Shown: piece by piece, positions 42,573-51,783 of the stretch
Layout of the letters: each line of letters opens with the position of its first letter
Numbering within the stretch: the stretch's first letter is position 1
Assembly (NCBI GenBank): GCA_002402825.1
Contig: DHGP01000028.1
Coordinates: 1-64,000, forward strand
Direction: 5' to 3'
Length of the DNA stretch: 64,000 nucleotides
DNA from: Firmicutes bacterium UBA4795
Lineage (GTDB): Bacteria; Bacillota; Desulfotomaculia; Desulfotomaculales; Nap2-2B
The notes under the pieces: generated by a model
The model's database searches: none
What the model saw: the letters and a program-made list of their open reading frames with translations, nothing else
What the model was told of the DNA's origin: nothing
Translations under genes and position numbers: made by a program

Positions 42573-43445
42573 CTATCTTTCTGCCTTTTTGGCTTGAACT
42601 ATCAAGGTGTAAACCTGGCGTTTGGACAAGTTAAATTGCCGGGCTACCTGACGAACAGCCTCTTTTTTAGCCAAGCCTTTATTTTCCAACTGCTTTACCT
42701 GCCCTAAAATATTTTTTTCTACCGCCGGGTCGCTTATATTTACCGGACAAAGGGCTGGACTAGCGGGTTCTGTACTTCCGGCCACTACCAGCGTAAATTC
42801 ACCCCGTGTTTTAATAGGGTCAAAATACGTTACTGCTTGGTCAATAGTGCCCCGCCAAATTTCCTCGTGCAATTTGGTTAGTTCGCGAGCAACAACTATT
42901 TTGCGGTTTTTAAGCAAAACTAACATATCTGCTAAAGTTTCTGACAAACGGTGCGGCGCTTCATAAAATATTAACGTCCTTTTTTCAGTCTGCAGTTGTT
43001 GTAATCTTTCCTGCCGCGCTTTAGTTTTAGAGGGTAAGAAACCCTCAAAACAAAAATGTTTGGCCGGCAATCCTGAAGCAACCAAAGCAGCTAAAGCAGC
43101 ATTGGGTCCTGGCACGGGTACCACCGGCACTTCATAAGCTACCGCTAAAAGCACCATCTCTTCACCAGGGTCTGCTATCCCTGGCAACCCGGCGTCAGAC
43201 ACCAGGGCAACATTTTGTCCTTTAAGCAATAAATTTAATATATAAGCTCCTTTTTTCCGGTAATTATGACGGTGAAAACTGGTAAGCGGGGTATGAATAT
43301 CATAATGACTTAACAATTTTCGGACTCTTCGGGTATCTTCCGCCGCAATTAAACCTACTTCCTTTAAGATTCTCAAGGCCCTTATGGTTATATCTTCCAG
43401 GTTACCAATGGGGGTGGCGCATAGGTAAAGAGTACCAGCGGACAA
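42573..43445 (-). CDS. rsmI: 16S rRNA 2'-O-ribose C1402 methyltransferase RsmI
   Basis: 290 residues of the tetrapyrrole-methylase fold. LYLCATPIGNLEDIT at the N-terminus, AAEDTRRVRKLL and SDAGLPGIADPGEE are the RsmI signatures. It uses SAM to methylate C1402 in the decoding centre. The start is TTG with GAGGTG upstream. It directly follows ricT, as in the yaaT-yabC block of Bacillus. Confidence 0.94.
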   Translation of the reverse strand: MSAGTLYLCATPIGNLEDITIRALRILKEVGLIAAEDTRRVRKLLSHYDIHTPLTSFHRHNYRKKGAYILNLLLKGQNVALVSDAGLPGIADPGEEMVLLAVAYEVPVVPVPGPNAALAALVASGLPAKHFCFEGFLPSKTKARQERLQQLQTEKRTLIFYEAPHRLSETLADMLVLLKNRKIVVARELTKLHEEIWRGTIDQAVTYFDPIKTRGEFTLVVAGSTEPASPALCPVNISDPAVEKNILGQVKQLENKGLAKKEAVRQVARQFNLSKRQVYTLIVQAKKAER

Positions 43446-43447
43446 TT

Positions 43448-44251
43448 TTAAGTCACCTCTATCTCTGGCAAAGTATATTCTTTATTGACCTTGCTTTCCA
43501 ACAATTCCACGGTTAATGTTTTCTTAAAAATATTAATTGCGGTAACCTTCCCCGGTCCTAAAGGAGTAACTACTTTGCTGCCTGTTTCAGGAAATTTTCC
43601 TTTTGCTTCTTCGTACAGTTCATTTTCATACTTTAAGCAGCACATTAAACGACCACAAACACCCGAAATTTTGGTAGGGTTTAAAGCTAAATTTTGTTCT
43701 TTAGCCATTCTAATGGATACAGAAGCAAAATCTGCCAGCCAGGTATTACAACATAGTTCACGGCCACAACAACCTATTCCCCCGATACATTTAGCTTCAT
43801 CACGAACCCCAATTTGCCTTAATTCAATCCGGGTCCGAAATACCGCGGCTAAATTTTTTACCAGTTCCCGAAAATCAATTCTTCCTTCAGCCGTAAAATA
43901 AAAAGTTATTTTATTCCGGTCAAACGCCTGCTCTACCCTGATTAACTTCATAGGAAGATTGTGGGCTTTAATTTTAGTCTGGCAAATTTCAAAAGCTTGT
44001 ATTTCTTGTTTGCGATTAATAGCCACCTGATTTTTATCTTGTTCCGTAGCCGGCCGAAGAACCTTTTTTAGCGGCAAGGTAACTTCTTCATCACCAACAG
44101 TAGTAGAAGCAATAACTACCTGCCCTAACTCAATTCCCCGCGCTGTTTCTACAATAACCTGATCACCTGGCAAAAGATTATATTCTCCTGGGTCAAAGTA
44201 ATATATTTTACCGGCCCGCTTAAATTTAACTCCCGCCACTTTATAGGGCAT
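43448..44251 (-). CDS. ricT: RicT/YaaT (PSP1 domain) iron-sulfur regulatory protein
   Basis: 267 residues with the PSP1 domain. Cysteines CIGGIGCCGRELCC and GRLMCCLKYE match the [4Fe-4S]-binding site of the Ric complex. In Bacillus RicT works with RicA and RicF to control RNase Y processing and Spo0A phosphorylation, so it links mRNA turnover to sporulation. ricA and ricF are not in this window. It lies between holB and rsmI on the minus strand. Confidence 0.9.
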   Translation of the reverse strand: MPYKVAGVKFKRAGKIYYFDPGEYNLLPGDQVIVETARGIELGQVVIASTTVGDEEVTLPLKKVLRPATEQDKNQVAINRKQEIQAFEICQTKIKAHNLPMKLIRVEQAFDRNKITFYFTAEGRIDFRELVKNLAAVFRTRIELRQIGVRDEAKCIGGIGCCGRELCCNTWLADFASVSIRMAKEQNLALNPTKISGVCGRLMCCLKYENELYEEAKGKFPETGSKVVTPLGPGKVTAINIFKKTLTVELLESKVNKEYTLPEIEVT

Positions 44252-44281
44252 ATTTTCACCTTCCTTACGGTAGAGGCGCTA

Positions 44282-44309
44282 GTAGTGGCGTTAAATATAA
44301 CGCCCTTAC
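44282..44309. repeat. Short intergenic palindrome, copy 2
   Basis: GTAGTGGCGTTA-AATA-TAACGCCCTTAC, with a seven-base perfect inner stem (GGCGTTA / TAACGCC), overlapping the holB stop codon. It is related to the elements at 39363 and 45305. Confidence 0.6.
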
Positions 44310-45286
44310 CTAAGGTTAAGCATTAATACTTCTATGGCTAGCCTCCCGTTAACATTTGTGTTTAAGCATCTTTGGGTTTGTTCAATCTTGCTCATAATCC
44401 TAAATAAACGGTCAGGAGTATAAAATAACGCTTCTTCAGTTATTAAAGACAGATAGTCCTGATTCAGGAGTAACTCCTGATTTCTAGTTAACTGCCACAG
44501 TAGAATGTCCCGGTACCACAGTAAAAGGATATCCAGCCGAACCGCCAACATTTCTTTAGAAGCTGCCAATTCCTCCGCTTTTCGGCATACTTCATTTATG
44601 GTTAATTTCTTTAAATTGCAGACCATGATCAAGGTTTCTTCCCTTATATTTTGGAGTTGTTTATCCTGGGCTATTTTTAATGCCTGTCCCAGGCTGCCCC
44701 CAGCTAAGGCAAGAGCCAGGCGTATTTCTTTTTCCCCCAGATTTAAGGTTTGTTTAAGCCCGCGAGTTATTTCCGCCGGTGATAGAGCACGAAAAGAAAG
44801 AATTTGACAACGCGAAACTACGGTTGGCAATAAGGCGTGAGGTTGGGTAGACAAAAGAATAAAGCTAACTTCCTGATTAGGCTCTTCCAATAATTTCAAC
44901 AAACAATTGGCTGCCTCTGGGGTCATGGTTTCAATTTGTTCTAACAAAAAGATAACGCGTTGACCCTGGTACGGTTTAACGGTCGCTTTCTTTTGTATTT
45001 CCCGCACCTGTTCAATTTTTATTGAACTTCCCGCAGGGCTTATTTGGTGTAAATCTGGATGGTTTCCTTCATTTACTTGCTGACAACAACGGCAATGTCC
45101 ACAAGCATCTCCTTCGGTAAGAGAAAAACAAAAAAGAGCCCGGGCAAAAGCCAGGGCGGTAGTTTTTTTTCCTACCCCCTTTGGACCTAAAAATAAATAA
45201 GCATGGGCCACCTGATTTTGGCTAATGGCGTTTTGTAAAAGGCGAATATTTTCCTGGTGGCCAATAATTTCCCGAAATAATTTCAT
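44306..45286 (-). CDS. holB: DNA polymerase III delta' subunit HolB
   Basis: 326 residues. GPKGVGKKTTALAFARALF is a Walker A of clamp-loader type and CGHCRCCQQVNEGNHPD is the zinc module. HolB is part of the clamp loader with DnaX. It follows tmk by about 45 bp, with a palindromic repeat in the gap. The order tmk-holB-ricT-rsmI is conserved in Bacillota. Confidence 0.94.
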   Translation of the reverse strand: MKLFREIIGHQENIRLLQNAISQNQVAHAYLFLGPKGVGKKTTALAFARALFCFSLTEGDACGHCRCCQQVNEGNHPDLHQISPAGSSIKIEQVREIQKKATVKPYQGQRVIFLLEQIETMTPEAANCLLKLLEEPNQEVSFILLSTQPHALLPTVVSRCQILSFRALSPAEITRGLKQTLNLGEKEIRLALALAGGSLGQALKIAQDKQLQNIREETLIMVCNLKKLTINEVCRKAEELAASKEMLAVRLDILLLWYRDILLWQLTRNQELLLNQDYLSLITEEALFYTPDRLFRIMSKIEQTQRCLNTNVNGRLAIEVLMLNLR

Positions 45287-45304
45287 TAATCATTTTCCCT
45301 ATCT

Positions 45305-45332
45305 ATAGAAGCGTTAAATTTAACGTCCTTAC
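45305..45332. repeat. Short intergenic palindrome, copy 3
   Basis: The core CGTTAAATTTAACG is a perfect 14-base palindrome, flanked by ATAGAAG and TCCTTAC. It lies at the end of tmk, before holB on the minus strand. Confidence 0.6.
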
Positions 45333-46015
45333 TAAATATTTACCAAAATCCTTTCTTCTACCAACTGCCGTATTTTTTGGTGGGTAATTATGGGTGGTTG
45401 ACGCGCATCTAAAATCACATAACTATTCGAACTTTTTTGGGCTAAGGCTAAATACCCCTCCCTTACCCGGCGGTAAAAGGCAAGTTTTTCTTGTTCCAGC
45501 CTGTCCAAACCAAGGTTGGACGTTGGTGGTTGGGCATTTTCCTCTTGATAATTCATTATTTGTTTTCTTGAAACCAGGCGTATCCGGGCGATTTCCGGAG
45601 GGATATTCAGTAAAAAGGTAAAATGGGGCTTAAGACCTTGCGTTGCTAAATTATTTAACTGGTTTAACATAGCCTGATCCAGTCCTCTTCCATAACCCTG
45701 ATAGGCTAACGTTGAATCTGTATATCGCTCACTAATTACTATCCGGCCGTCCCTTAGCGCCGGTATGATTTTTTGCCCTACGTGCTGGGCCCGGTCAGCT
45801 AGATAAAGCAGCGTTTCGGTTAAAGGAAATATTTCTTGATATTTTGGGCTTAAAACCAGTTCCCGGATTAATTCCCCTAATAGTGTGCCCCCAGGTTCAC
45901 GGGTAGTTTCCACCGGATAACCTTTTTGACTTAAAAAATCAGCCAACAAGTCTTTTTGAGTAGTTTTTCCGCAACCGTCTATTCCTTCAAAAACAAGAAA
46001 AATACCTGATTTCAA
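45332..46015 (-). CDS. tmk: Thymidylate kinase
   Basis: 227 residues. FEGIDGCGKTTQKDLL is the P-loop, TREPGG binds dTMP and ERYTDSTLAYQGYGR is the DRY-type motif. It phosphorylates dTMP to dTDP. A TTG start overlaps the end of the decarboxylase gene. A short insert (about 160-175) precedes the LID region. Confidence 0.95.
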   Translation of the reverse strand: MKSGIFLVFEGIDGCGKTTQKDLLADFLSQKGYPVETTREPGGTLLGELIRELVLSPKYQEIFPLTETLLYLADRAQHVGQKIIPALRDGRIVISERYTDSTLAYQGYGRGLDQAMLNQLNNLATQGLKPHFTFLLNIPPEIARIRLVSRKQIMNYQEENAQPPTSNLGLDRLEQEKLAFYRRVREGYLALAQKSSNSYVILDARQPPIITHQKIRQLVEERILVNI

Positions 46016-47469
46016 CTTTTAATCACCTGCAACTTGTCTTTTTGGGGACCGGTAAATCCTTTTACGGGAATATTTATTTTTTTTAATTGCCCAAGATAAT
46101 CGCGCATCTCTATTGTAATCTCTTCTCCTGGAAATAACAATGGGATACCAGGAGGAGAGAGAGTTATTTCCTGGGCGCTAATCAGACCAACACTTTCTTT
46201 TAGTGAAACTAATCTATTGGGGGCAAACCAAGCTTCACGCGGGGTTAATCTTGCAGGAACAGACGGAGGAGATAAAGGTACATCCGGCAGAGGTTGGTTT
46301 ATTTTTGCTTCTTTTTGACAAATTTCGCTTAAACCTTTAACTAAAGCTTGCGCATCTTCCCTGGTGCTGCCAAGGCTGACTATGGCTACCAGGTTATAAT
46401 AATCGGCCATTTCCACCTGTACCCGGTAAGCGGAAGACAAGAGTTGAGCCGCCTGATAACCGGTTAAACCCCATTGTTTAACAGATATTACTATACGGGT
46501 AGGGTCAAAAAAACAGGCTCCTAAATAATCTAAATTTTCAGCCCCAAATATTTTTAAACCTGATATTTTGCTAATTTCGTCTCTAGCCTGAAAAGCAATT
46601 TCTAAAACCTGGTTTAAAAGCTCATGGCCGGTTAGAGCCATTTGCCTGCGGGCCACGTCCAGGGAGGCCATTAAAAGATAAGAAGGACTGCTGGTTTGCA
46701 ACAAGCGTAAACTGTCGGCTACCCGATAAGATGTCAGACGCCGGCCCTTAAGGTGCAAAAGAGATGACTGGGTAAGAGAACCTCCCAACTTGTGCATACT
46801 TTGCACTACCGCGTCAGCATCGCACGATAAAGCGTCAGGAGGTAAGACAGGATGAAAAGGAAAATGAGCCCCGTGGGCTTCATCTATTAAAACTGGCTTA
46901 TTTTTTTGATGGGCTAATGCCGTTAGTCTGGCTAGATCACCCGCAACCCCGTAATAAGTAGGGTGAACCAGTAAAAGACCACGGCAATCCTGGTGTTCTT
47001 TAAGTGAGCGGGTTAATTCTTCAGGAGCAATACTGGCCGCAAAACCAAATTCCTGGTTAATAACTGGCTGCAAATATACCGGCTTTGCCCCGCTTAAAAT
47101 CAAACCCCCTAAAACAGCGCGGTGACAATTACGGGGTAATAACAATTCGTTCCCTGGGCGGCATAAGCTTAAAATTAAAGCTTGAATCCCACCGCTTGTA
47201 CCGTTGACTAGAAAAAAACTTTGGCTGGCTTTGTATAAGGCAGCCGCCAGATCTTGCGCCCAGGCAATAGCCTCTTGAGGATAATATAAATCGTCCAGGT
47301 CTGGCAGTTCGGTTAAATCCAGGTGAAGTAAACTTTTGCCTTCCGGGCTTAACAATTCAGAAAGAACCTTTCCCTGCCGGTGGGCCGGCAAGTGCAAGTA
47401 AGCATAATTTTTTGCAATGTACCGCGTTAACGCCGTAAAAAGGGGGGCTTCCTTCTGGTCCAGGTTCAT
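46012..47469 (-). CDS. Orn/Lys/Arg decarboxylase family protein (YaaO-like)
   Basis: 485 residues. FLVNGTSGGIQALILSL, IDEAHGAHFPFHP and SMHKLGGSLTQSS identify the fold-type I PLP decarboxylase family, with Lys in HKLGG as the PLP anchor. The short Bacillota form lacks the N-terminal wing domain. Substrate may be arginine or lysine. It precedes tmk as yaaO does in Bacillus, and follows the por genes by 3 bp. Confidence 0.9.
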   Translation of the reverse strand: MNLDQKEAPLFTALTRYIAKNYAYLHLPAHRQGKVLSELLSPEGKSLLHLDLTELPDLDDLYYPQEAIAWAQDLAAALYKASQSFFLVNGTSGGIQALILSLCRPGNELLLPRNCHRAVLGGLILSGAKPVYLQPVINQEFGFAASIAPEELTRSLKEHQDCRGLLLVHPTYYGVAGDLARLTALAHQKNKPVLIDEAHGAHFPFHPVLPPDALSCDADAVVQSMHKLGGSLTQSSLLHLKGRRLTSYRVADSLRLLQTSSPSYLLMASLDVARRQMALTGHELLNQVLEIAFQARDEISKISGLKIFGAENLDYLGACFFDPTRIVISVKQWGLTGYQAAQLLSSAYRVQVEMADYYNLVAIVSLGSTREDAQALVKGLSEICQKEAKINQPLPDVPLSPPSVPARLTPREAWFAPNRLVSLKESVGLISAQEITLSPPGIPLLFPGEEITIEMRDYLGQLKKINIPVKGFTGPQKDKLQVIKS

Positions 47470-47472
47470 TTT

Positions 47473-48399
47473 TTAGTCAGCGACACATCTAGCTAGTAGT
47501 TTTTCCCAGTTTTCATCAATTTTCTGCTGAATTTGAGCCACGATAGGCTGATTTTCCTCTTTAAGTAAATGAGCAAACCTGCCTTGAGGTTTAATCCACT
47601 CAATAACTGGTAATTTATTTCTTACTTTATAATTTAACCTCCATTTTCCGTTTACCACCTCGTATAAAGGCCAGTAACACGTATCAACCGCCAGCCTTAA
47701 AATCTGCATAGCGTCTTTTATATCGCTACGCCAGCCGCGGTGACAGGAGGTAAGCACATTTATAAAGGATGGGCCATCCACGGTCAGCGCTTTTTGCACT
47801 TTAGTCATTAAATCCCGCCAGTGAAAAGGGGTGGTTTGGGCTACATAAGGGATATCATGGGCCGCGATAATGGCCGTTAAGTCCTTGCGAAATTCTCTTT
47901 TGCCAGGAATTAATTTTCCGGCCGGACTGGTGGTAGTATGGGCCCCTAAGGGGGTGGCGCCTGAACGTTGGATCCCGGTGTTCATATACGCTTCGTTGTT
48001 ATAACAAATGTGCAAAAACCGGTGCCCACGCTCTAAAGCCCCGGATAAGGCTTGAAAACCTATATCATAAGTGCCGCCGTCACCGGCCATAGAAATAAAT
48101 TTTATCTCTTGGGTAATCTTCCCCCTTTTTCTTAAAGCCTTATAAGCTGCCTCAACTCCAGAAATTGTAGCCGGGGCATTTTCAAAAGCATTATGAATCC
48201 AGGGTACTTTCCAGGCTGTGTAAGGGTAAGTTGCCGTCGAAACAAAGGGACAACTGGTAGCCATACTTACTACAACAGGCCCCTCCACTGCCAGCATAAC
48301 CTGGCGCATTAAAACTGCCGTGCCACAGCCAGCACAAAGCCGGTGTCCCGGCGTAAAAAGCTCTTCCTTTTTAGCTATTTCCTTTAGGTTTATGGCCAC
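47473..48399 (-). CDS. porB: 2-oxoacid (pyruvate):ferredoxin oxidoreductase beta subunit
   Basis: 308 residues. CAGCGTAVLMRQV holds cluster cysteines and GDGGTYDIGFQALSGALERG plus CYNNEAYMNTG binds Mg-TPP. It is the TPP-binding subunit of the four-subunit enzyme that converts pyruvate and CoA to acetyl-CoA, CO2 and reduced ferredoxin. Very short spacing to porA suggests one transcript. GTG start. Confidence 0.92.
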   Translation of the reverse strand: MAINLKEIAKKEELFTPGHRLCAGCGTAVLMRQVMLAVEGPVVVSMATSCPFVSTATYPYTAWKVPWIHNAFENAPATISGVEAAYKALRKRGKITQEIKFISMAGDGGTYDIGFQALSGALERGHRFLHICYNNEAYMNTGIQRSGATPLGAHTTTSPAGKLIPGKREFRKDLTAIIAAHDIPYVAQTTPFHWRDLMTKVQKALTVDGPSFINVLTSCHRGWRSDIKDAMQILRLAVDTCYWPLYEVVNGKWRLNYKVRNKLPVIEWIKPQGRFAHLLKEENQPIVAQIQQKIDENWEKLLARCVAD

Positions 48400-48414
48400 T
48401 ATTTAATTTCCTCC

Positions 48415-49602
48415 TTATTCCCTTGCCTGAAGGTAAGCAAAGCTTTTTTCTATTTTTCCTCTTTGGTTTATGGCTTGTAAATTAGCGTATACCTTTCCAA
48501 TATCCTCAAGCCCTACGTCTCTTCCCCCAAGCCCGTAAACATAATTTACCATTAAGGGTTTTTCTTTTGTTGATGCTTCCATAAAGGCAGCGCTAATATC
48601 AGTAAATACAGGGCTTCCTACCCCGCCAAAGCTGTCGGTCCGTTCAAGCACCGCCACTACTTTTAAATTTTTTAAAGCTTGGACTATTTGGGCGGCCGGA
48701 AAGGGCCGGTAAACCCTTATTTTAAGCAGGCCTGCCTTAACTCCTTCTTTTCTTAATTTATCCACCACGGCTTTAGTCACCCCGGCGGCCGAATTTAAAA
48801 TAACAATACCATACTCAGCGTCAGCAAGCTGGTAGCTTTCAAACAAAGAATAACTTCTGCCGGATAATTTGGCGTATTCGTTAGCCACTCCCATTATCTT
48901 GTCTATAGAGTGGCGCAATGCCTCGGAATGCTGTTTTTTATGCTCCGTATAGTAATCAGGAAGCGCACACGCTCCTAAGGTTACCGGATTATTTACCTCT
49001 AAGAGGGGGTAGGCTGGTTTAAATTCTCCCAGGAAGTTTTTAACCTTTTTATCTTCTAAAAGAAGCAGCCTTTCAACCGCATGACTGATAATAAAACCAT
49101 CCATACACACCATAACGGGAAGCCGTACTGTTTCGTCTTCCGCAATTTTTACGGCCTGGATTAAATTATCGTACATTTCCTGGGCATTTTCCGAATAAAG
49201 CTGAATCCAGCCGGAATCTCTTGCTCCCATGGAATCATCGTGACTACAGTGAATGTTTAAAGGAGCATTAAAAGCTCTATTTACCACCGCCATAACAACG
49301 GAGGAACGCAGGCTGGCAGCAATAGGAAGCAGTTCCCACATATACGCCAGACCGCAGGAAGCAGTTGCCGTCATGGCGCGCGCCCCGGCCAAAGAAGCCC
49401 CTATGCAAGCACTCATGGAACTATGTTCACTTTCTACGGGGATGTATTCTGTATCTAAAATACCGTCAGCCACAAACTGGGCTACTTCTTCTGCCATTTC
49501 TGTTTGGGGGGTAATTGGATAGGCAGCAAATACGTCTGGTTTTATTTGTCTTATTGCCTCTGCGGCAGCATTATTTCCCGTTAAAGCAGCTAATCTGGCC
49601 AT
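48415..49602 (-). CDS. porA: 2-oxoacid (pyruvate):ferredoxin oxidoreductase alpha subunit
   Basis: 395 residues. KPDVFAAYPITPQTEMAEEV near the N-terminus and ATASCGLAYMWELLPIAASL are typical of the alpha subunit, which completes the TPP site and binds the substrate. The family includes pyruvate and 2-oxoisovalerate enzymes; the order gamma-delta-alpha-beta and close sequence features favour pyruvate. It starts 22 bp after porD. Confidence 0.9.
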   Translation of the reverse strand: MARLAALTGNNAAAEAIRQIKPDVFAAYPITPQTEMAEEVAQFVADGILDTEYIPVESEHSSMSACIGASLAGARAMTATASCGLAYMWELLPIAASLRSSVVMAVVNRAFNAPLNIHCSHDDSMGARDSGWIQLYSENAQEMYDNLIQAVKIAEDETVRLPVMVCMDGFIISHAVERLLLLEDKKVKNFLGEFKPAYPLLEVNNPVTLGACALPDYYTEHKKQHSEALRHSIDKIMGVANEYAKLSGRSYSLFESYQLADAEYGIVILNSAAGVTKAVVDKLRKEGVKAGLLKIRVYRPFPAAQIVQALKNLKVVAVLERTDSFGGVGSPVFTDISAAFMEASTKEKPLMVNYVYGLGGRDVGLEDIGKVYANLQAINQRGKIEKSFAYLQARE

Positions 49603-49623
49603 AAAAATCTCTCTTTGTCTCCT

Positions 49624-49920
49624 TTACATTAATTTTGGTTCTTTTACCATGGTTATAGCCTTTACTTTAGGGGGACATTCGGCCGAGCAAATACCACAAC
49701 CTTTACAATAATCATAATTTATGCCGGTTACCTGATCATCTTTAACTATTATAGCTCCTTCAGGACAGTAAACCCAACATAAAAGACAATTGGTGCATTT
49801 ATCCTTATTATGCTCTGGACGGTTGTCTCTCCATCCCCCCGTTAAGTATTTTATGGAACTCCCTGCTTCTATGATAGCCGTGCCAATTGGTATATCTTTC
49901 CACCCCTGAAGTTCCTTCAT
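49624..49920 (-). CDS. porD: 2-oxoacid (pyruvate):ferredoxin oxidoreductase delta subunit
   Basis: 98 residues, a two-[4Fe-4S] ferredoxin-like subunit: CTNCLLCWVYCPEG and CKGCGICSAECPP. It passes electrons from the TPP site to external ferredoxin. Its ATG overlaps the porC stop by 4 bases (ATGA), so translation is coupled. Confidence 0.93.
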   Translation of the reverse strand: MKELQGWKDIPIGTAIIEAGSSIKYLTGGWRDNRPEHNKDKCTNCLLCWVYCPEGAIIVKDDQVTGINYDYCKGCGICSAECPPKVKAITMVKEPKLM

Positions 49921-50489
49921 TCACCCGACACCTCCTCAAACCCTCTTTTAATCGCCGCTAAGTTGGCTTCTACTACTCTGGAGGTAAACTTTTCTTTAAA
50001 TTCCCTAGCTACTTCATCTAAAAGAACCTCAAGCGAAATTACCGGTACAATCTTGATTAAAGCCCCCATCATAGGTGTGTTAGGCATTGGTCTGCCTAGC
50101 GTTTCCTGGGCAATCCTGGTAGCATCTACTACGTAAATTTTTCCGTTTTTTAAGTTCAACTTCTCCCGCACCTCCTGGAGGGACAAACCTATATTAACTA
50201 AAAGCTTGCTATCGGCATAAATTCCTTCCGTAACGTCAACTAATTTTGTTATTGACGGGTCAAGAAGAACCACCACGTGGGGATTTACTATTCCGCAGTA
50301 TAAAGAAAAGGGCTTTGTACTAAACCTGTTAAACGCTTTAATTGGGGCACCCATTCTTTCCGGTCCAAATTCGGGCAGTCCTTGGGCATATTTATTGTCT
50401 TTTATTACTGCCCGGGCCAGCGTACGAACAGCCAGCATTGCCCCTTGCCCCCCCCGGGAATGCCATCTTATTTCGATTAAGTCAGACAA
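49917..50489 (-). CDS. porC: 2-oxoacid (pyruvate):ferredoxin oxidoreductase gamma subunit
   Basis: 190 residues. EIRWHSRGGQGAMLAVRTLA is the gamma-subunit signature and QGLPEFGPERMGAPIKAFNR follows. First gene of porCDAB, with a strong promoter about 200 bp upstream and GGAGGAG before the ATG. The por operon is inserted between recR and the yaaO-tmk block that are closer in Bacillus. Confidence 0.92.
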   Translation of the reverse strand: MSDLIEIRWHSRGGQGAMLAVRTLARAVIKDNKYAQGLPEFGPERMGAPIKAFNRFSTKPFSLYCGIVNPHVVVLLDPSITKLVDVTEGIYADSKLLVNIGLSLQEVREKLNLKNGKIYVVDATRIAQETLGRPMPNTPMMGALIKIVPVISLEVLLDEVAREFKEKFTSRVVEANLAAIKRGFEEVSGE

Positions 50490-50679
50490 TAACTCTCCTC
50501 CTTTTTAAAAATGAAAAAAAGATAACCTTACAATAATCCGCCGTGTTAAAACGGGGGTAAAAGCCTAATATTAAAAAACAGTAAGCTTAAAAAAACTTAG
50601 GTAAACTAAAAAGGAAGGGTTAAATTAAAGTATTTAGCCCTAAATAAATTAATAACTTTTAGCTCGTAAGTTCTTTTTC

Positions 50680-50708
50680 TTATAACATAAATACAGTTAG
50701 TTTGTCAA
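50680..50708 (-). promoter_or_regulatory. Sigma-A-type promoter of the por operon
   Basis: On the minus strand TTGACA (50708-50703), 17 bases, TTATAA (50685-50680). The leader to porC is about 190 bases; I see no known riboswitch in it. The rest of the 331-bp gap between recR and porC shows nothing else. Confidence 0.65.
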
Positions 50709-50820
50709 GGCTAACACAAAAATAATTTAAAACAACTAACAAAATTGCGCCGGTCAGCTTATTGTTGATGGCTAACCGCTAAGTTGTTGCCTTTTTACTA
50801 ATACTTTTTTAATACTTTTA

Positions 50821-51426
50821 TCACTTTTCTTCAACTTCCTGGCGCCCTTCCAAAGCCTTGGTCAAGGTAACAGCATCGGTATACTCAAGGTGTGCCCCAA
50901 CCGGAAGACCGTAAGCCAAGCGAGTAACCTTTACCCCTAAAGGCTTTATTAATTGAGCTAAATACAGGGCTGTAGCATCACCTTCCACGTTAGAATTAGT
51001 GGCTAAAATAACTTCGTTAACTTGGCCTCCCTCCAGCCTCTTTAATAATTTATGAATGGTTAAGTCCTCTGGACCTACACCATCTAAAGGAGAAAGAGCG
51101 CCGTTCAGGGAATGGTATAATCCTTTATAGCTCTGGCTTTTTTCAATGGCCACAATATCTTTAGGTTCCTGTACCACGCAAATTATTTGCTGATTTCTTT
51201 TTTTGTCCTGGCAAATACCGCAAAGTTCAGTATCAGTTAAATTAAAACAAGTAGTGCAAAAACGAATTTTATCCCGGGCATCTAAAATAACCTGGGCCAA
51301 TTTACGGGCTGTTTCCGGGGGTGAATTAATAAGGTAAAAAGCCAGGCGCTGGGCAGTTCTAACGCCTATACCGGGTAATTTAGCCAGTTCATTAATGAGT
51401 AAAGCTACGGGTTCAGGATAATACAT
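50821..51426 (-). CDS. recR: Recombination protein RecR
   Basis: 201 residues. The helix-hairpin-helix LAKLPGIGVRTAQRLAF, the zinc finger CTTCFNLTDTELCGIC and a TOPRIM domain (ICVVQEPKDIVAIE, EVILATNSNVEGDATALYL) are all present. It acts with RecO and RecF in loading RecA at gaps. It follows ybaB by 12 bp. Confidence 0.96.
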   Translation of the reverse strand: MYYPEPVALLINELAKLPGIGVRTAQRLAFYLINSPPETARKLAQVILDARDKIRFCTTCFNLTDTELCGICQDKKRNQQIICVVQEPKDIVAIEKSQSYKGLYHSLNGALSPLDGVGPEDLTIHKLLKRLEGGQVNEVILATNSNVEGDATALYLAQLIKPLGVKVTRLAYGLPVGAHLEYTDAVTLTKALEGRQEVEEK

Positions 51427-51438
51427 ATTTTATCACTC

Positions 51439-51756
51439 CTAAAAAAGGCCAGGTAAGTTTAGTCCTGGAGCAAGCTTACCCATTTCCATATTTACCATTT
51501 CCCGTGATTGACTAAGCGCATTGTTCACGGCCGTTAAAATAAGGTCCTGGAGCATTTCTACGTCATTGGGGTCAACAACCTCGGGTTTTATTTCAATGGC
51601 AAGCAGCTCTTGCTTACCGTTAGCCACGGCTTTTACCACGCCACCTCCGGCCGTGCTTTCAACGGTACGAGTACCTAATTCTTCCTGTAATTTCATTATT
51701 TCGCCTTGCATTTTTTGGATTTGTTTCATCATCTTATTCATATTGCCACCTAACAT
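51439..51756 (-). CDS. YbaB/EbfC nucleoid-associated protein
   Basis: 105 residues. NKMMKQIQKMQGEIMKLQEEL is the coiled N-terminal part and VKAVANGKQELLAIEI the following strand region. It binds DNA as a dimer. It sits between dnaX and recR as in most bacteria. A second ATG five codons in is also possible. Confidence 0.93.
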   Translation of the reverse strand: MLGGNMNKMMKQIQKMQGEIMKLQEELGTRTVESTAGGGVVKAVANGKQELLAIEIKPEVVDPNDVEMLQDLILTAVNNALSQSREMVNMEMGKLAPGLNLPGLF

Positions 51757-51783
51757 AACTATAAAATCCTCCTTTTTATTTTT

